Assembly: GCA_029062075.1 (NCBI GenBank)
Contig: JAIDQW010000362.1
Location: forward strand, 1 to 14,312
Origin: Paramuribaculum sp.
GTDB lineage: Bacteria; Bacteroidota; Bacteroidia; Bacteroidales; Muribaculaceae
Direction: 5' to 3'
DNA length: 14,312 nt
The notes under the pieces are model-generated. The model did not search any database. It had not been told where the DNA came from and saw nothing but the letters and a program-made list of their open reading frames with translations. Each line of letters starts with the position of its first letter. Within the stretch, counting starts at the first letter, position 1. The translations under genes were made by a program, and so were the position numbers. Below are positions 13,511-14,312 of the stretch, one piece after another.

Positions 13511-14312
13511 GCGAAATAAAACCGAAAATACTCTGGGCTGACGATGAGATTGATTTGCTGAAACCTCACATCATGTTTCTGGAAGCGAAAGGCTATGAGG
13601 TTACTACCGCAAACAGCGGAGTGGATGCGCTGCGGTGCATTGAAACCGACCCGTTTGACCTCGTTATTCTCGATGAAAATATGCCCGGAATCACCGGACT
13701 GGAGACTCTGGCGAAAATAAAGCTGGCAAAACCGCACATCCCGGTAATCATGATAACCAAGAGCGAGGAGGAGAATATTATGGATCAGGCGGTTGGAAGT
13801 AAGATTGCCGATTACCTCATCAAGCCGGTGAATCCCAATCAGATACTGCTTGCCATCAAAAAGACGCTTCATTCTTCTACTTTGGTTGCACGCCAGTCGC
13901 TGAACTCTTACCGCGACGATTTTTCCAGAATATCTACCCTAACCTACTCAGCCGATTCATTTGCCGACTGGTGCGAGCTGTATCAGAAGCTGGTGTTCAG
14001 ACAAACCGAACTTGAAGCACCGGGTGCCGAGGCTGGAATGGCTGAGATGCTTCAGAGCCAGATAAATGAGGCTAACCGCGCTTTTGCAAAGTTTATAGAG
14101 CGCAATTATTCATCATGGATTGCCTCGCCGCAGGTAGCTCCGATGATGAGCCACAGCCTGATGCGCGAAAAGGTGCTACCTCTGCTTGACGAGGGTAAAA
14201 GGGTGTGGCTGATTGTAATCGACAATTTCCGCTACGACCAGTGGATTGCTGTCAGCTCCATGCTTGGTGACAGTTTCAGTATTCATAGCGAACTCTACTG
14301 CTCGATACTCCC
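13507..14312 (+). CDS. porX: PorX response regulator with PglZ domain (3' end beyond window)
   Basis: Cytoplasmic response regulator of type IX secretion genes (PorX-PorY system in Porphyromonas; PorX also works with SigP there). The N-terminal receiver domain (1-120) has the acidic pair D12/D13, phosphoacceptor D56 in VILDENMPG, Thr84 and Lys106 (LIKPVN). After a helical linker, the PglZ (alkaline-phosphatase-superfamily) domain begins with VWLIVIDNFRYDQW, where Asp239 is a likely metal ligand. The window ends after 268 codons; the family is about 515 aa, so roughly half the protein, including most of the PglZ domain, is outside. The ATG overlaps the porW TGA by 4 bp, so the two are probably translated together. 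It has no DNA-binding domain in the part seen, as is typical of PorX. Confidence 0.93.
   Translation, partial: MSEIKPKILWADDEIDLLKPHIMFLEAKGYEVTTANSGVDALRCIETDPFDLVILDENMPGITGLETLAKIKLAKPHIPVIMITKSEEENIMDQAVGSKIADYLIKPVNPNQILLAIKKTLHSSTLVARQSLNSYRDDFSRISTLTYSADSFADWCELYQKLVFRQTELEAPGAEAGMAEMLQSQINEANRAFAKFIERNYSSWIASPQVAPMMSHSLMREKVLPLLDEGKRVWLIVIDNFRYDQWIAVSSMLGDSFSIHSELYCSIL

Noticed and set aside
13276..13872. 198-codon antisense frame spanning the porW-porX junction
   Set aside because: It runs opposite to two well-identified coding sequences and shows no domain or start signal.

Overview
The window looks like a chromosomal segment of a Bacteroidota bacterium, most likely order Bacteroidales. 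The grounds are the promoter-like elements of the TAnnTTTG type, the near absence of Shine-Dalgarno sequences (one exception), lipoprotein signals with short charged N-termini, and homologues of the Bacteroidota-specific type IX secretion proteins PorW/SprE and PorX. A gut Muribaculaceae-like species is a guess from the roughly balanced base composition. No tRNA, rRNA, CRISPR array, transposase or integrase was seen.

The left part (1-5516) is on the minus strand, in three units. (a) Positions 1-464 hold the N-terminal part of a hexapeptide-repeat sugar O-acetyltransferase that runs off the left edge and has its own promoter-like element near 545-552. (b) Positions 809-3995 hold a tightly coupled three-gene unit: a 445-aa lipoprotein, an ABC ATPase with several atypical motifs, and a four-helix FtsX/MacB-type permease. 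It has a promoter at 4019-4026 and is followed by a GC-rich, hairpin-rich 3' region and a probable terminator at 611-647. (c) Positions 4069-5516 hold a three-gene thiol-redox unit: a CPHC thioredoxin, a VKOR membrane protein carrying a C39-like domain without catalytic residues, and a newly recognised 43-aa peptide gene whose N-terminal half resembles Bacteroidales peptide-precursor leaders. A hairpin terminator at 4030-4054 separates (c) from (b).

The 356-bp divergent region (5517-5872) contains a 12-bp direct repeat embedded in a 9-bp inverted repeat, plus a clear promoter for the rightward genes.

The right part (5873-14312) is on the plus strand and looks like one seven-gene transcription unit with gaps of -4 to +11 bp: class I aminotransferase, beta-propeller lipoprotein, aroA (EPSP synthase), a small membrane-anchored CCxxHxxC protein, an orphan metal-ABC permease, porW/sprE and porX (cut by the right edge). 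Aromatic/amino-acid metabolism is thus linked to envelope and type IX secretion functions.

The best candidates for something undescribed are the peptide / degenerate C39-VKOR / CPHC-thioredoxin unit next to a dedicated exporter-like operon, and the hairpin-rich 3' region after the permease gene.
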